From contig JAYOLL010000006.1 in assembly GCA_038120295.1 (NCBI GenBank), positions 62,001 through 126,000 of the forward strand: a stretch of 64,000 nt of DNA, given 5' to 3'. This DNA comes from JAYOEY01 sp038120295 (GTDB taxonomy: Bacteria > Pseudomonadota > Alphaproteobacteria > MPNO01 > UBA2964). Every line of letters begins with the position of its first letter. Position 1 is the first letter of the stretch. The notes under the pieces were generated by a model. It did no database searches, was not told where the DNA came from, and saw nothing but the letters and a program-made list of their open reading frames with translations. This document shows positions 23,983 to 32,706 of this stretch, piece after piece. The position numbers were made by a program, and so were the translations under genes.

Positions 23983-25826
23983 TGGTCGATCCAGTCCATT
24001 AGCGACACGGCGTCATGCATGTCCACACGCATCAGGGCGTCGTGCGGACAGGCCCGAACGCAGGCCGGTCCCCCGAGTTGCCCGTCGCAAAGATCGCATT
24101 TGGTGGCCTTGACGATCGGGCTGTTTTTTTCATCGACGATAAAGGCGCCTGACGAATCCCGAACTTCGACCATTCGAATATTGTTGTAGGGGCATGACTG
24201 CGCGCAGGTCGCACAGCCGATACAGGTCGTGTCATCAATACGGATACGTTTCGTCTGATCATCGGGATCGAGGTGAATGGCCCCGGTCGGACAGCCGATC
24301 AGACAGACCGGGTCGACGCAATGCATGCACGCGTTTGCGACCATCAGGTTCAGATGAGCGGTCCCATGGCGGACAAATCTGGGATTTCCGTCATGGGTCG
24401 ATGCACAGGCCCGAACGCAATCGTCGCAATTAACACACCGGTTATTGTCGATGACCATCGTGGCGGTGCCATTGATGATCCGGTTATCGACAAGGAAATC
24501 CATCAGCGATTCGCGGCCAGTAAAGCGCTCGGCGACCTGGGGCAATCCTATCTGATCTTCCAGCGTCGGAAGAACGAGCTCCTCAACGATGCTGAGCGGC
24601 ACACGCAAGATATCGACGTATCCGATAGCACGCAGACTGTGGGTCAGGCGGGCACTGTCTCCCTTTCGATGTGCCTCCCTGATTTCTTCCAGTCCGAAAG
24701 AGTCGTTGGTTGTAAGATAACCAACTGTCTTTTCGCCATGATCGACCTCCTGGCTGAGGCGCGCGAAGCCCCGCCCGATCAGGAGCAGGTCTTCGACGTA
24801 ATGTCCCTCCTGGGCAATGACTGGTTCGTGTTCGATCATCTGGTGCACGCCGCCGCCATCTGCGGCCGACCGCTGCTGCTGGAACTGGTCGGTCCACTCG
24901 AACCCGCCATAAGTCTCGAATTCGGTAGCCCCCGCAATTTTTGTCAGGATGGCGTCCTGATACTTCTCGCCTAGGCCCTCAAGCAACTTCCTGAAAACGG
25001 GGGCGGCCCTGAGATGGGCGATTACGCCGCGTTCACGATAAAGGCGGTCGATATCCTGCCGGAAACGATCCGACCAGAAACGGATATCGCGCACGCCCTG
25101 CCATCTCAGCTCTACGGCCTCGACATCGCTATTGGCAAAAATGGTCGCGGTCCGCGGCGCGCGCGCAAGGGCTGCGATTTCACCAAACATGCCGGGTGCA
25201 GGAATTTCGAAAGGATCGTGTTCCTTGATTACGGCGTCGACGTCTTCCAGTCGGGTGACCATCATGTCCGATTTACCGACGCGACGGTCCGGGCCGTTAT
25301 AGGAAGACGACCGGACGATTCCCGTCTCGTCGACGGTTCCGGAATTCTTTCTGCGGTTACGGCCGACATAGGTGGGCGCAACCACGAATGCCCGGTCGGC
25401 GAGTCTGCGGCCCGCTCCGTCAGCCTCCTGCTGCGCCGAAACCGCGCTCCTGTATTCGGGTACTTCGGAATTCCGCCAGAGCTGTGACAGCGATCCCAAC
25501 CAGGACTTCTTGTCGCCTCGCCCCCGCGACAGCCTAGATTCATCCTGCTCGCCGGATTCGTATCCGCAAACACTCCCCGATATCAGAATGAAGAGCGACG
25601 TACCGTAATCGCCCTGCCGGAAAAGAACGTCACCACGAGAAAACCGGCGATAACGGGCATCGTTGGCAATAATGCTGCGCAACGCCATATCTTCCGGGAA
25701 ATCATCGGGATCCACTTCGGCGAGCGCAGGCTGCTGCAGAACCCGCTCTATGAGCGCATCCGGCATTTCCTGTGCGCCGAAAGGCCTGTCCCAGCGTTTC
25801 GGACGGCTAGCAGCGTTATCGCTCAC
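23979..25826 (-). CDS. Cyclic-nucleotide-binding-like / four-[4Fe-4S] ferredoxin fusion, cluster A
   Basis: The 615-residue protein starts with GTG at 25826, preceded by AGAGGGG. The first cNMP-binding-like fold begins at RGDVLFRQGDYGTSLFILIS, is interrupted by about 100 residues and resumes at GMFGEIAALARAPRTATIF, which keeps the Glu and Arg of a phosphate-binding cassette. A second, degenerate copy follows (about 250-410; FGLEEIREAHRKG). The C-terminal 170 residues hold four Cys sets: CVNCDDCVRAC, CMHCVDPVCLIGCP, CIGCATCAQSCP and CDLC...ACVRACP, the pattern of DMSO-reductase-B-type ferredoxins. Its GTGA overlap with the cytochrome b gene implies fixed stoichiometry. It has no signal peptide and is placed in the cytosol. 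Confidence 0.87.
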   Translation of the reverse strand: MSDNAASRPKRWDRPFGAQEMPDALIERVLQQPALAEVDPDDFPEDMALRSIIANDARYRRFSRGDVLFRQGDYGTSLFILISGSVCGYESGEQDESRLSRGRGDKKSWLGSLSQLWRNSEVPEYRSAVSAQQEADGAGRRLADRAFVVAPTYVGRNRRKNSGTVDETGIVRSSSYNGPDRRVGKSDMMVTRLEDVDAVIKEHDPFEIPAPGMFGEIAALARAPRTATIFANSDVEAVELRWQGVRDIRFWSDRFRQDIDRLYRERGVIAHLRAAPVFRKLLEGLGEKYQDAILTKIAGATEFETYGGFEWTDQFQQQRSAADGGGVHQMIEHEPVIAQEGHYVEDLLLIGRGFARLSQEVDHGEKTVGYLTTNDSFGLEEIREAHRKGDSARLTHSLRAIGYVDILRVPLSIVEELVLPTLEDQIGLPQVAERFTGRESLMDFLVDNRIINGTATMVIDNNRCVNCDDCVRACASTHDGNPRFVRHGTAHLNLMVANACMHCVDPVCLIGCPTGAIHLDPDDQTKRIRIDDTTCIGCATCAQSCPYNNIRMVEVRDSSGAFIVDEKNSPIVKATKCDLCDGQLGGPACVRACPHDALMRVDMHDAVSLMDWIDQ

Positions 25827-25877
25827 GGGCCCCTCTTATTATTCTGTTCGCCGCTTGTGCGACGGCCATCCCCCCCA

Positions 25878-26885
25878 TTAACGAGCCGGTTTACCCTTAT
25901 ACTTGTCAGCCCCGGGAAGCATGCTGTCAATCGCCGAGAAGGTCGACCCGTCATACTTTGCGGAAAGCGCTTTCGCCGCCGCCGCAACCTTGTCGGCTGC
26001 GGCCGTCAGCGGCCCCTTGTTGTTCAGCTTCAGACCGGCCGAAGCGCCGATTTTCGCGATCTCAGCCATTTCAGGGACATTGCCGAGAGCCTTCGCAATG
26101 GCCGTCGCCCGGGCACGCGCCGCCGCCGCCCTGCGGGCCATAGCAACGGCATAGGCCTTACGTTCGCTAGCCTCTCCCACCGCGCGCAGGGCGGTCTCGA
26201 GCTCGACGGCAGTCCCGACGACATGCATCAGCCGCAGGCGGTTTGCGCTACCGGGCCTGTTCTCCTTGCCATTGTTATGCCAGAGATTGTGCCGGATTTC
26301 GCCTTGCGACCAGGCGACGAGGTCGAAATTGCTGCCAGCCGGGTGCCCACCGGTATTCACCAGCTTTTCGCGCGGCACGACGTGGCAGCTGTAACAGTTG
26401 GTGGCCAGCCGGTACATGTTCGACGGACGAATCATGCCCGCGGCCTCTGCCTTCTCCCACCGTGCCTTGGCTTCTGCCGGAGTCTCGGTCGCCTTCTTCT
26501 TGCCGCTGTAATTACTGTGAACCTTGATGTAGTCCTTACCGGCGCCGTGACACGATTCGCAGGAAATCCCGGAAATAGCGCGGGTTCGTCCGCCCTTGTC
26601 CTGCATCGTGAAATGACAACCCGTGCAGGTGTCGTTGGATTTCAGCCTCTTGATACCGAGCTTCTTGGCGATCACCTGCGCATTCTTGTTCTTCGGCAGG
26701 TTTCGGAAGGTCGAGAAATGATGCGTTGCTTTCCAGACGACGTTCTCATCCTTGTGGCACTCGACGCAGGCAGTAGACCCGACAATCTTGTCCGGACTGG
26801 CCTGGGTAACGGCTGGAAGCCCCATCAGAACCATGGCCGCCGCCAGGGAAACAATCCAATTTTTCAGTTTCATCGCCAGCCGCAT
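25878..26885 (-). CDS. Tetrahaem cytochrome c554-like protein
   Basis: The protein has 335 residues from the ATG at 26885, which is preceded by GAGGAAGG. The signal peptide ends near VTQASPDK. Four CxxCH motifs are seen in the first 200 residues: CVECH, CTGCH, CESCH and CYSCH. Extra histidines (THHFSTF, GGHPAGSNFD) can serve as distal ligands. The spacing and the segment ISCESCHGAGKDYIKVH resemble the cytochrome c554 (CycA1-like) family, known as a periplasmic electron carrier in ammonia oxidisers and others. The C-terminal 100 residues are Ala/Lys-rich helix. It occurs only in cluster A, between the reductase and the ferredoxin genes. Confidence 0.85.
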   Translation of the reverse strand: MRLAMKLKNWIVSLAAAMVLMGLPAVTQASPDKIVGSTACVECHKDENVVWKATHHFSTFRNLPKNKNAQVIAKKLGIKRLKSNDTCTGCHFTMQDKGGRTRAISGISCESCHGAGKDYIKVHSNYSGKKKATETPAEAKARWEKAEAAGMIRPSNMYRLATNCYSCHVVPREKLVNTGGHPAGSNFDLVAWSQGEIRHNLWHNNGKENRPGSANRLRLMHVVGTAVELETALRAVGEASERKAYAVAMARRAAAARARATAIAKALGNVPEMAEIAKIGASAGLKLNNKGPLTAAADKVAAAAKALSAKYDGSTFSAIDSMLPGADKYKGKPAR

Positions 26886-26991
26886 TGAACACCTTCCTCT
26901 TTCTAAAAATCCCTGATCAACGTCCGCCCGAAGCGGCTCAAACAGTCTCAAACAGTTTCTGACACAGGCCCTGTAATAGCATATCGTCTCA

Positions 26992-28260
26992 CTATGCGTC
27001 GAGAACGAGCGGCCCGGTGGGCCTCGCGACACATACCAGACACGACCCCTGTTCCGGCTTATGGGTAGGCTTGCTCATATATTCGATCTTGCCGTCCCGG
27101 ATCGCCGTGCTGCAGGAGCCGCAATTGCCGATCTTGCACCCGGACCGCATCTTGACGCCGTTCGCCGTGCCGAGCTGAAGAAGCGAACCGAGTTCGGGTT
27201 TCCAGTCGAGGGTCTTTCCCGACCGGGCGAATTCGACCGGGTACGAGGTCCCGTCCTCGACGGGTGGCGGTGCATCAGCCTTCTTGACTGTCGCCGGACC
27301 GAAAGCCTCGAAATTGATATCGTCCTCGGGAACGCCCCATTCTTCGAGATCGTTTACGATCGATTCCATCATCGGAGGCGGACCGCAAATATAGAACTCG
27401 TAATTACTGGAAGGCAGGAGTTCCTTCATGAGTTCCACGGACACGCGACTCTTATGGGTATAGTCGTCGCCCTCTACGCACGTATCCGTCGGATTGCTGT
27501 AGCAGATCACCATGTGGACGTTGGGATTTTCCCGGTCGACCTGCTTCATCCGGTCGTACATGGCGTGTTCCTCACGATGACGGGCACCGTAGAAGAACCA
27601 GATTTCGCGGTTACTTCCGGTTTCGACGAGCGTATCGAGCATGCTCATGACGGGGGTCAACCCGACTCCGCCGCCGATCAGCACGACAGGACGACTAGAT
27701 TCCTCATCCAGAAAGAAATCGCCACCCGGCGCAAGCGCCTGAACGATCGTGCCTTCCTGAATTTCATCGTGAAAGAAATTCGATGAAATGCCCGGAGGCG
27801 TCCCCTCCGGTGCCTTTGGCGGCGCGCCAACACGCTTGATGCTGACCCGATAGCAGTCACGGATATGCGCGCCCTGCGACAGCGAATAGCAACGAACAAC
27901 CGGCTCAGACTGGCCGGGAACATCCAGTTCGAACGTCAGGAACTGCCCGGGATGGAACGGAGGAAGTGTCCGCCCGTCATGCGGACGAAGGTAGAAAGAG
28001 CAGATATCTTTCGCGGGGTTCTCAATTTCGCGTTTCTCGACCACAAACCGCCGCTTTCCGGCCCAGGACAATTCCGTCCGGTCGCGTTCTATTTCGGTCC
28101 GTTCGAGAAGAATACGCGCCCGTTCCCGAAACAGGGCGAGATCTTCCGCGCCCTGACGGGCCGCCGCTCGGGTGCGGGTAAAATGGGACGCCGCCGCGAA
28201 AGCGGCATGAAGTGCCGCTGCTGCAACGATGAAATATCCAAGGGGTTGAACGAAATCCAT
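26992..28260 (-). CDS. Membrane-anchored FAD/NAD(P)/[2Fe-2S] reductase, cluster A
   Basis: The protein has about 422 residues; a GTG three bases earlier is an alternative start. One N-terminal membrane helix (GYFIVAAAALHAAFAA) is followed by a charged coil, then a ferredoxin-NADP reductase-type FAD domain (RCYSLSQ), a nucleotide domain (GGGVGLTPVMSML, YICGPPPMM) and a C-terminal plant-type [2Fe-2S] domain (CKIGNCGSC plus a distal Cys in SCLVC). The domain order is that of phthalate-dioxygenase-type reductases, with an added membrane anchor. It heads cluster A and should pull electrons from NAD(P)H into the ferredoxin. The final 550-948 portion of the cluster B protein is its paralogue. Confidence 0.9.
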   Translation of the reverse strand: MDFVQPLGYFIVAAAALHAAFAAASHFTRTRAAARQGAEDLALFRERARILLERTEIERDRTELSWAGKRRFVVEKREIENPAKDICSFYLRPHDGRTLPPFHPGQFLTFELDVPGQSEPVVRCYSLSQGAHIRDCYRVSIKRVGAPPKAPEGTPPGISSNFFHDEIQEGTIVQALAPGGDFFLDEESSRPVVLIGGGVGLTPVMSMLDTLVETGSNREIWFFYGARHREEHAMYDRMKQVDRENPNVHMVICYSNPTDTCVEGDDYTHKSRVSVELMKELLPSSNYEFYICGPPPMMESIVNDLEEWGVPEDDINFEAFGPATVKKADAPPPVEDGTSYPVEFARSGKTLDWKPELGSLLQLGTANGVKMRSGCKIGNCGSCSTAIRDGKIEYMSKPTHKPEQGSCLVCVARPTGPLVLDA

Positions 28261-28269
28261 CACACGCCG

Positions 28270-28317
28270 TTTTGCATTGCCAGTTGCATTGTCAGTTGCA
28301 TTGTCAGTTGCATTACC
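28270..28317. repeat. Four imperfect 12-bp tandem repeats upstream of cluster A
   Basis: The units follow AGTTGCATTGTC: two exact copies at 28282-28293 and 28294-28305, flanked by two variants. They sit 7-54 bases upstream of the first start codon of cluster A, where a promoter or leader is expected. They may be a regulator-binding array or simple slippage; nothing decides between the two. Confidence 0.75.
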
Positions 28318-28489
28318 AGTCGCCTGGCAGGCCGACGACCTGCGCCGACCCGGGTTAACAGCGACCCGGGGATAAAAGCGTCAAGGCTACTCGCCCGGCC
28401 ACTTTCCGGAAAACGCTTCCCGGTCCCCGTTCGCCGTTCAAGACATCGTGTCGCCTTCACGTACACGCGTCAACCATCCACACTAATTG

Positions 28490-29845
28490 CTAGACCACGC
28501 CGTAAGCGAGCATCGCATCGGCCACTTTGACGAAACCGGCAATATTCGCTCCTTTCACGTAGTCGATATGGCCCTCGGAATCCTTGCCATATTCAAGGCA
28601 CTTGTCGTGGATGTTCTTCATGATATCCAGAAGGTGCTGCTGGAGTTCATCTTCCCGCCAGGAAATGCGCGCCGAGTTTTGGCTCATTTCCAGGCCGGAC
28701 ACCGCAACACCGCCGGCGTTCGCCGCCTTGCCCGGCGCGAACAGGATTTTCGCGTCCTTGAACGCGTGTACCCCATCCAGATCTGTGGGCATATTCGCGC
28801 CTTCGGACACCGCGATACAACCGTTCTTGACCAGCGTCCTGGCGTCGTCGCCGTTCAACTCGTTCTGGGTTGCGCATGGCATGGCCAGATCGCAGATCAC
28901 CCCCCATGGGCGCTCGCCTTCATGGAAGGAGGCATGCTTGTATTCGCTTACATACTCCTCGATCCGGCCCCGCCTCTTGCCTTTGAGGTCTTTGATGAAA
29001 TTGACTTTTTCGAGGTCGATCCCGTCGGGGTCATAGATAAACCCGCCCGAATCGGAGAGCGTTAGCACCTTGCCGCCAAGCTGGTTGATTTTTTCGGCCG
29101 CATGGGTCGCGACATTGCCCGAACCGGAGATCGCACAGGTTTTTCCTTCGACCGAATTGCCGGCGTTCTCCAGCATGTTCTGCATGAAGTATGCCGCGCC
29201 ATAGCCGGTCGCTTCGGTACGGATCAGACTGCCGCCGAACTCGAGCCCCTTGCCGGTAAGAACGCCCACGAACTGATTCGTGATGCGCTTGTACTGGCCG
29301 AACATGTAGCCGATTTCACGGGCGCCTACTCCGATATCGCCCGCCGGAACATCGGTGTCTTCGCCGACATGACGGTAGAGTTCCGTCATGAAGGACTGGC
29401 AGAACCGCATGACCTCGTGATCGGACTTGCCGCGCGGGTTGAAATTCGAGCCACCCTTGCCGCCGCCCATCGGCAGGCCAGTCAGACTGTTCTTGAAGGT
29501 CTGCTCGAAGGCAAGAAACTTGAGCACGCTCTCGGTCACGGTCGGGTGGAACCTGATACCGCCCTTGTAGGGGCCGATCGCATTGTTGTTCTGGACACGC
29601 CAGCCGCGCTGAACCCGGATATTGTGGTTATCGTCCTCCCAGCAGACGCGGAAGCTCACAACCCTGTCCGGTTCCGCGATCCGTCGGAGGATCTGATATT
29701 CGTGATACTTTTCCTTGTCCTTGATGAATTCGAAGATGTCCTCGGCGACTTCCTGAACCGCCTGCACGAATTCCGGCTGCCCAGGATTCCTCTTCTTTAC
29801 TCCTTCGATAAACTGGTTCAGATCGACATGATCGGATACGGCCAT
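28490..29845 (-). CDS. gdhA: NADP-type glutamate dehydrogenase
   Basis: The 451-residue protein matches the hexameric NADP-dependent GdhA family in length and motifs: NNAIGPYKGGIRFHPTV, the catalytic lysine segment GLPMGGGKGGSNFNP, DVPAGDIGVGAREIGYMFG, and the nucleotide-binding GSGNVATHAAEK. It aminates 2-oxoglutarate to glutamate in ammonium assimilation. AGGGAA precedes the ATG. The 12-bp palindrome TTCAACGTTGAA (29873-29884), 28 bases upstream of the start, is a candidate operator. It is a single-gene unit, separated from cluster A by about 230 bases. Confidence 0.95.
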   Translation of the reverse strand: MAVSDHVDLNQFIEGVKKRNPGQPEFVQAVQEVAEDIFEFIKDKEKYHEYQILRRIAEPDRVVSFRVCWEDDNHNIRVQRGWRVQNNNAIGPYKGGIRFHPTVTESVLKFLAFEQTFKNSLTGLPMGGGKGGSNFNPRGKSDHEVMRFCQSFMTELYRHVGEDTDVPAGDIGVGAREIGYMFGQYKRITNQFVGVLTGKGLEFGGSLIRTEATGYGAAYFMQNMLENAGNSVEGKTCAISGSGNVATHAAEKINQLGGKVLTLSDSGGFIYDPDGIDLEKVNFIKDLKGKRRGRIEEYVSEYKHASFHEGERPWGVICDLAMPCATQNELNGDDARTLVKNGCIAVSEGANMPTDLDGVHAFKDAKILFAPGKAANAGGVAVSGLEMSQNSARISWREDELQQHLLDIMKNIHDKCLEYGKDSEGHIDYVKGANIAGFVKVADAMLAYGVV

Positions 29846-30409
29846 CTTGATTCCCTATTCTTGTGGTTGATTTTCAACGTTGAACGAAAATTGCGGACTC
29901 TACGGCAAGTCTGGTGCGCTGCGGTGCGCGCGATGACTATCGGACAAAGCCGGCCTCTTCGAGGCCGCGCTCAATCTTCTCGATCACGCATATTAGAGTC
30001 ATGAAAAATGTCGACCCCTACCCCATCACATCCGACAGCCAGACGAACATGGAAGCCGGCCCCCGCCGGTTTTCTCTTTATACAACGGAGTGCCGTCCCA
30101 ACACAAACGGGACCTGCGCATAATTGAGCTAAATTGGAGAAAAGCTGCGGCTCCGTCGGCCCCGCAATTCGAGTAGCCGAAGCACGAATCCGGTTTCCGG
30201 CCCGGCGACATACAGTTCCTGCACAATCGCGTCGTGATTCACGGGCGAGCGACCGGCAGGCATCGTCGTCAAAGGCATGGAAATTAAGACGCCTCTCGAT
30301 CCGGAGTAGACTGTGCTAATTTCCTGAGTAACGGGTTCCGTTCGCCGCAAAATTGATAGTACTATTTCGAGTGAGGCGATAGAACGCCCATAACAGGCGG
30401 GAGGACGAC
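29846..30409. other. Intergenic region between gdhA and the TauD-type gene
   Basis: About 560 bases hold the divergent start regions of gdhA and the dioxygenase gene. Near gdhA there is a perfect palindrome, TTCAACGTTGAA (29873-29884). A minus-strand frame closed near 30129 is open for about 90 codons but resembles nothing known and has no ribosome-binding site. No RNA gene was recognised. Confidence 0.5.
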
Positions 30410-31246
30410 ATGGACGGAGCATTCAGCAACGAAGGCTACCAGGCGCTGGAAGTCACGCGCTGCAGCCCGAATATCGGCGCGATCATCGGCAATATCGACC
30501 TGACGCACCCGTTGAACGATCTGGAGCTGGCCGAGCTGAAACGCGCCTATACCGAGAACGGCGTGATTTTCTTCCGCGACCAGAAGATCAGTTTCGAGGA
30601 TCATGTCCGGCTCGCCGAATATTTCGGCACGACCGGCCAGCACGCCGGCGTGAAAACCCACAGCAAGGAATCCGACGATCCGCGCGTCCGGAAATTCCAC
30701 TACGACGGCAACTCGAATGGCGAGATTTCGGGCAACGCCTGGCATACTGACCAGTCGTGCGCGCCTATCCCGCCGCTCGGTAGCATCCTTTACATGCACA
30801 CGATCCCGCCCAACGGCGGCGGCGATACGATCTTCGTCAGCATGTACGCCGCCTACGAGGCGCTGTCGGACCGGATGAAGACCTATCTCGAAGGCCTCAC
30901 CGCGCTGCATGACGGCGTCCGGATTTTCGGCGACGGCACGCCCCGAACGGAGCATCCTGTCGTCATCCGGCACCCCGAAAGCGGCCGCAAGTGCCTCTAT
31001 ATGAGTTCATCGGCGGTGCGCTGGCTCGAAGGGTTGCCCCGCGGCGAAGGCAAGGGCATCGCCAAGTTCCTCAAGGAACATTGCCGCTCGCCCGAATTCT
31101 TCTACCGCTTCCGCTGGGAGCCTCATTCGATCGCCTTCTGGGACAATCGCTGCTGCAATCACTACGCCATCAACGATTATCTGCCGGACGTACGGTCCGG
31201 ATTCCGGGTGCAGATCGAGGGGACGGAACCGCCGCAGGCGGCGTAA
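30410..31246 (+). CDS. TauD/TfdA-family Fe(II)/2-oxoglutarate dioxygenase
   Basis: The 278-residue protein has the facial triad: HTD in NAWHTDQSCAPIPP and the distal His in DNRCCNHYAINDY, followed by the 2-oxoglutarate-binding Arg in SGFRVQIEG. The early segment GVIFFRDQKISFEDHVRLAE is also typical. Family members hydroxylate taurine, aryloxyacetates and similar acids, releasing a product with succinate and CO2. GGGAGG precedes the ATG. It ends 24 bases from the convergent fbpC. Iron uptake genes nearby are probably coincidental. The substrate is not known. Confidence 0.88.
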   Translation: MDGAFSNEGYQALEVTRCSPNIGAIIGNIDLTHPLNDLELAELKRAYTENGVIFFRDQKISFEDHVRLAEYFGTTGQHAGVKTHSKESDDPRVRKFHYDGNSNGEISGNAWHTDQSCAPIPPLGSILYMHTIPPNGGGDTIFVSMYAAYEALSDRMKTYLEGLTALHDGVRIFGDGTPRTEHPVVIRHPESGRKCLYMSSSAVRWLEGLPRGEGKGIAKFLKEHCRSPEFFYRFRWEPHSIAFWDNRCCNHYAINDYLPDVRSGFRVQIEGTEPPQAA

Positions 31247-31270
31247 CCAGCCCTGCCGGCCCGACGTAAA

Positions 31271-32326
31271 CTAGTCCGAAGACTGAAAGACGAAAGTCTG
31301 CGAGGGATCGATTTCGACGCCCAGCCGTTCGCCCTCATGGACGACAACACGCCCGGGGCGGCGTACCTGGACATGGGTATGAGGAACTTCGCCCTCGCCG
31401 AGTCCCAGCCGGATATGGCTGCTCCCTCCGGCATAGCGGACATCGCAAACGCGTGCGCAGGGCTGTCCAGGGGCAGCGCCCGCGCCGGGCGAAAGCTTCA
31501 GCGCGTCGGGCCGGACCATTACGTCGACTGAAGTGCCATCGGCGAAGCCGGCATTCGCCAGGGAACCGATATCGGTCTCGATCCGGTCGCCGTCGGCCGT
31601 TCCCTTTAGCCGGTTGATCTCGCCCAGAAATTCCGCGGCGAACGGGCTGACCGGATGGTGATAGATCTCGTCCGGCGTGCCGACCTGAACAATTTCGCCA
31701 TCCTTCATCAGGATGATGCGGTCGGCCATCATCATGGCCTCTTCCGGATCATGAGTGACCATCACGGCGGTCACGCCGCGATTGTGCAGAATCCGCAGCG
31801 TTTCCTCCCGGATGCGCCCGCGCAGGGACGTATCCAGCCCTGAGAACGGCTCATCGAGCAGAAGCAACGGCGGGCGCGGCGCCCGGGCGCGGGCAAAGGC
31901 GACGCGCTGCTGTTCGCCGCCGGACAGCTCATGCGGATATTTATCGGCATGGTGCAGCATACGGATCTGTTCCAGCAGCTCTTTCGTCCGCGCCTGCGCG
32001 GCAGCCTTGCCGAGATGCGCCAGACCGTAGGAGATGTTCTCGGCAACGGTCAGGTGCGGAAACAGCGCGAAATCCTGGAACAGAAATCCCACATGGCGCT
32101 TGTGCGGCGGCAGAACGAAATCGCTGCCCGAGGCACGCTCGCCGGCGATGGAGATCGTTCCGCTATCGGGTTTTTCGAGACCGGCGATCAGCCGCAGGGT
32201 CGTCGTCTTGCCACAACCCGACGGTCCCAGAAGACAGACGAGCTCGCCCTTGCTCACCTCAAACGAGATGTCGCGAATGATCTGGGTCGACCCCAGACGC
32301 AGGCTTAGGTTCTCGACCTTGAGCAT
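31271..32326 (-). CDS. fbpC: Iron(III) ABC transporter ATP-binding protein
   Basis: The protein has 351 residues from the ATG at 32326; the frame continues upstream only to a TTG without support. It contains Walker A GPSGCGKTTTLR, signature LSGGEQQRVAFARA, Walker B LLLLDEPFSGLD, the switch VTHDPEEAMMMAD and a C-terminal TOBE-type domain. The length matches FbpC. It powers uptake of ferric iron delivered by FbpA through FbpB, which are encoded divergently. A Fur-box-like site lies about 85 bases upstream. Confidence 0.88.
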   Translation of the reverse strand: MLKVENLSLRLGSTQIIRDISFEVSKGELVCLLGPSGCGKTTTLRLIAGLEKPDSGTISIAGERASGSDFVLPPHKRHVGFLFQDFALFPHLTVAENISYGLAHLGKAAAQARTKELLEQIRMLHHADKYPHELSGGEQQRVAFARARAPRPPLLLLDEPFSGLDTSLRGRIREETLRILHNRGVTAVMVTHDPEEAMMMADRIILMKDGEIVQVGTPDEIYHHPVSPFAAEFLGEINRLKGTADGDRIETDIGSLANAGFADGTSVDVMVRPDALKLSPGAGAAPGQPCARVCDVRYAGGSSHIRLGLGEGEVPHTHVQVRRPGRVVVHEGERLGVEIDPSQTFVFQSSD

Positions 32327-32409
32327 GTCGTCCCGGCTATCTTCCTCATCCTTCGGTCTTTCCGACCGTTTCCCTGTGGAGCCCTGAATAGCGCCCCTCA
32401 CTGAAACTA

Positions 32410-32423
32410 ACAATCATTCTCAT
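32410..32423 (-). promoter_or_regulatory. Fur-box-like site upstream of fbpC
   Basis: On the minus strand this reads TGAGAATGATTGTT, which resembles half-sites of the Fur consensus (GATAATGATTATC). It is placed to control fbpC and is related to the two sites before fbpA. Confidence 0.5.
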
Positions 32424-32582
32424 CTTTTGCACCCTCAATTTCAATGCGAAATGTTGGGGACACCGAGGCATGGGGGAAGACCCAAACCGGTCAGAAATTG
32501 CGACAGATCAAGGTCCCTGCTCGGAAATTCAAGGATATTGCCGCAATGACTCGGGCCTCTTCAGCCGCAGCAAAAAATTATT

Positions 32583-32596
32583 GATAATAATTCGCA
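32583..32596 (+). promoter_or_regulatory. Fur-box-like site 1 upstream of fbpA
   Basis: GATAATAATTCGCA, nearly identical to the second site at 32611-32624 and 28 bases before it (close to three helical turns). It fits the 7-1-7 Fur pattern in part. Confidence 0.6.
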
Positions 32597-32602
32597 ATAG
32601 CA

Positions 32603-32630
32603 TTGACAACGATAATCATTCGCATTAAAA
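32603..32630 (+). promoter_or_regulatory. Probable fbpA promoter
   Basis: A consensus -35 TTGACA (32603-32608) is followed 16 bases later by TTAAAA (32625-32630). The second Fur-box-like site lies within this spacer, the right place for iron-dependent repression. The ATG of fbpA is about 77 bases downstream. Confidence 0.5.
32611..32624 (+). promoter_or_regulatory. Fur-box-like site 2, within the fbpA promoter spacer
   Basis: GATAATCATTCGCA, thirteen of fourteen bases shared with site 1. Binding here would cover the region between -35 and -10. Confidence 0.6.
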
Positions 32631-32706
32631 CAGCCCTCATCAACCCCGCCATAAACCCGATAGCGCAGGGTTTGCCAATCGAAGCAGCCATATATAAGAG
32701 GAAGCC

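Larger units (their letters stand above)
32327..32706. other. Divergent iron-uptake control region
   Basis: 380 bases between the fbpC and fbpA start codons. It contains three Fur-box-like sites and one promoter-like pair, listed separately; no reading frame is credible here. Confidence 0.6.

Noticed and set aside
28270..28317. Possible replication-origin iterons
   Set aside because: There are only four imperfect units, with no replication initiator gene nearby.
28348..28370. Hairpin of two ACCCGGG arms between gdhA and cluster A as a terminator
   Set aside because: A 7-bp self-palindromic stem without a T-tract on either strand; too weak to call.
30129..30422. 97-codon minus-strand frame between gdhA and the TauD-type gene
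   Set aside because: No ribosome-binding site or known motif, and its start overlaps the dioxygenase gene. Kept only as a remark on the intergenic region.
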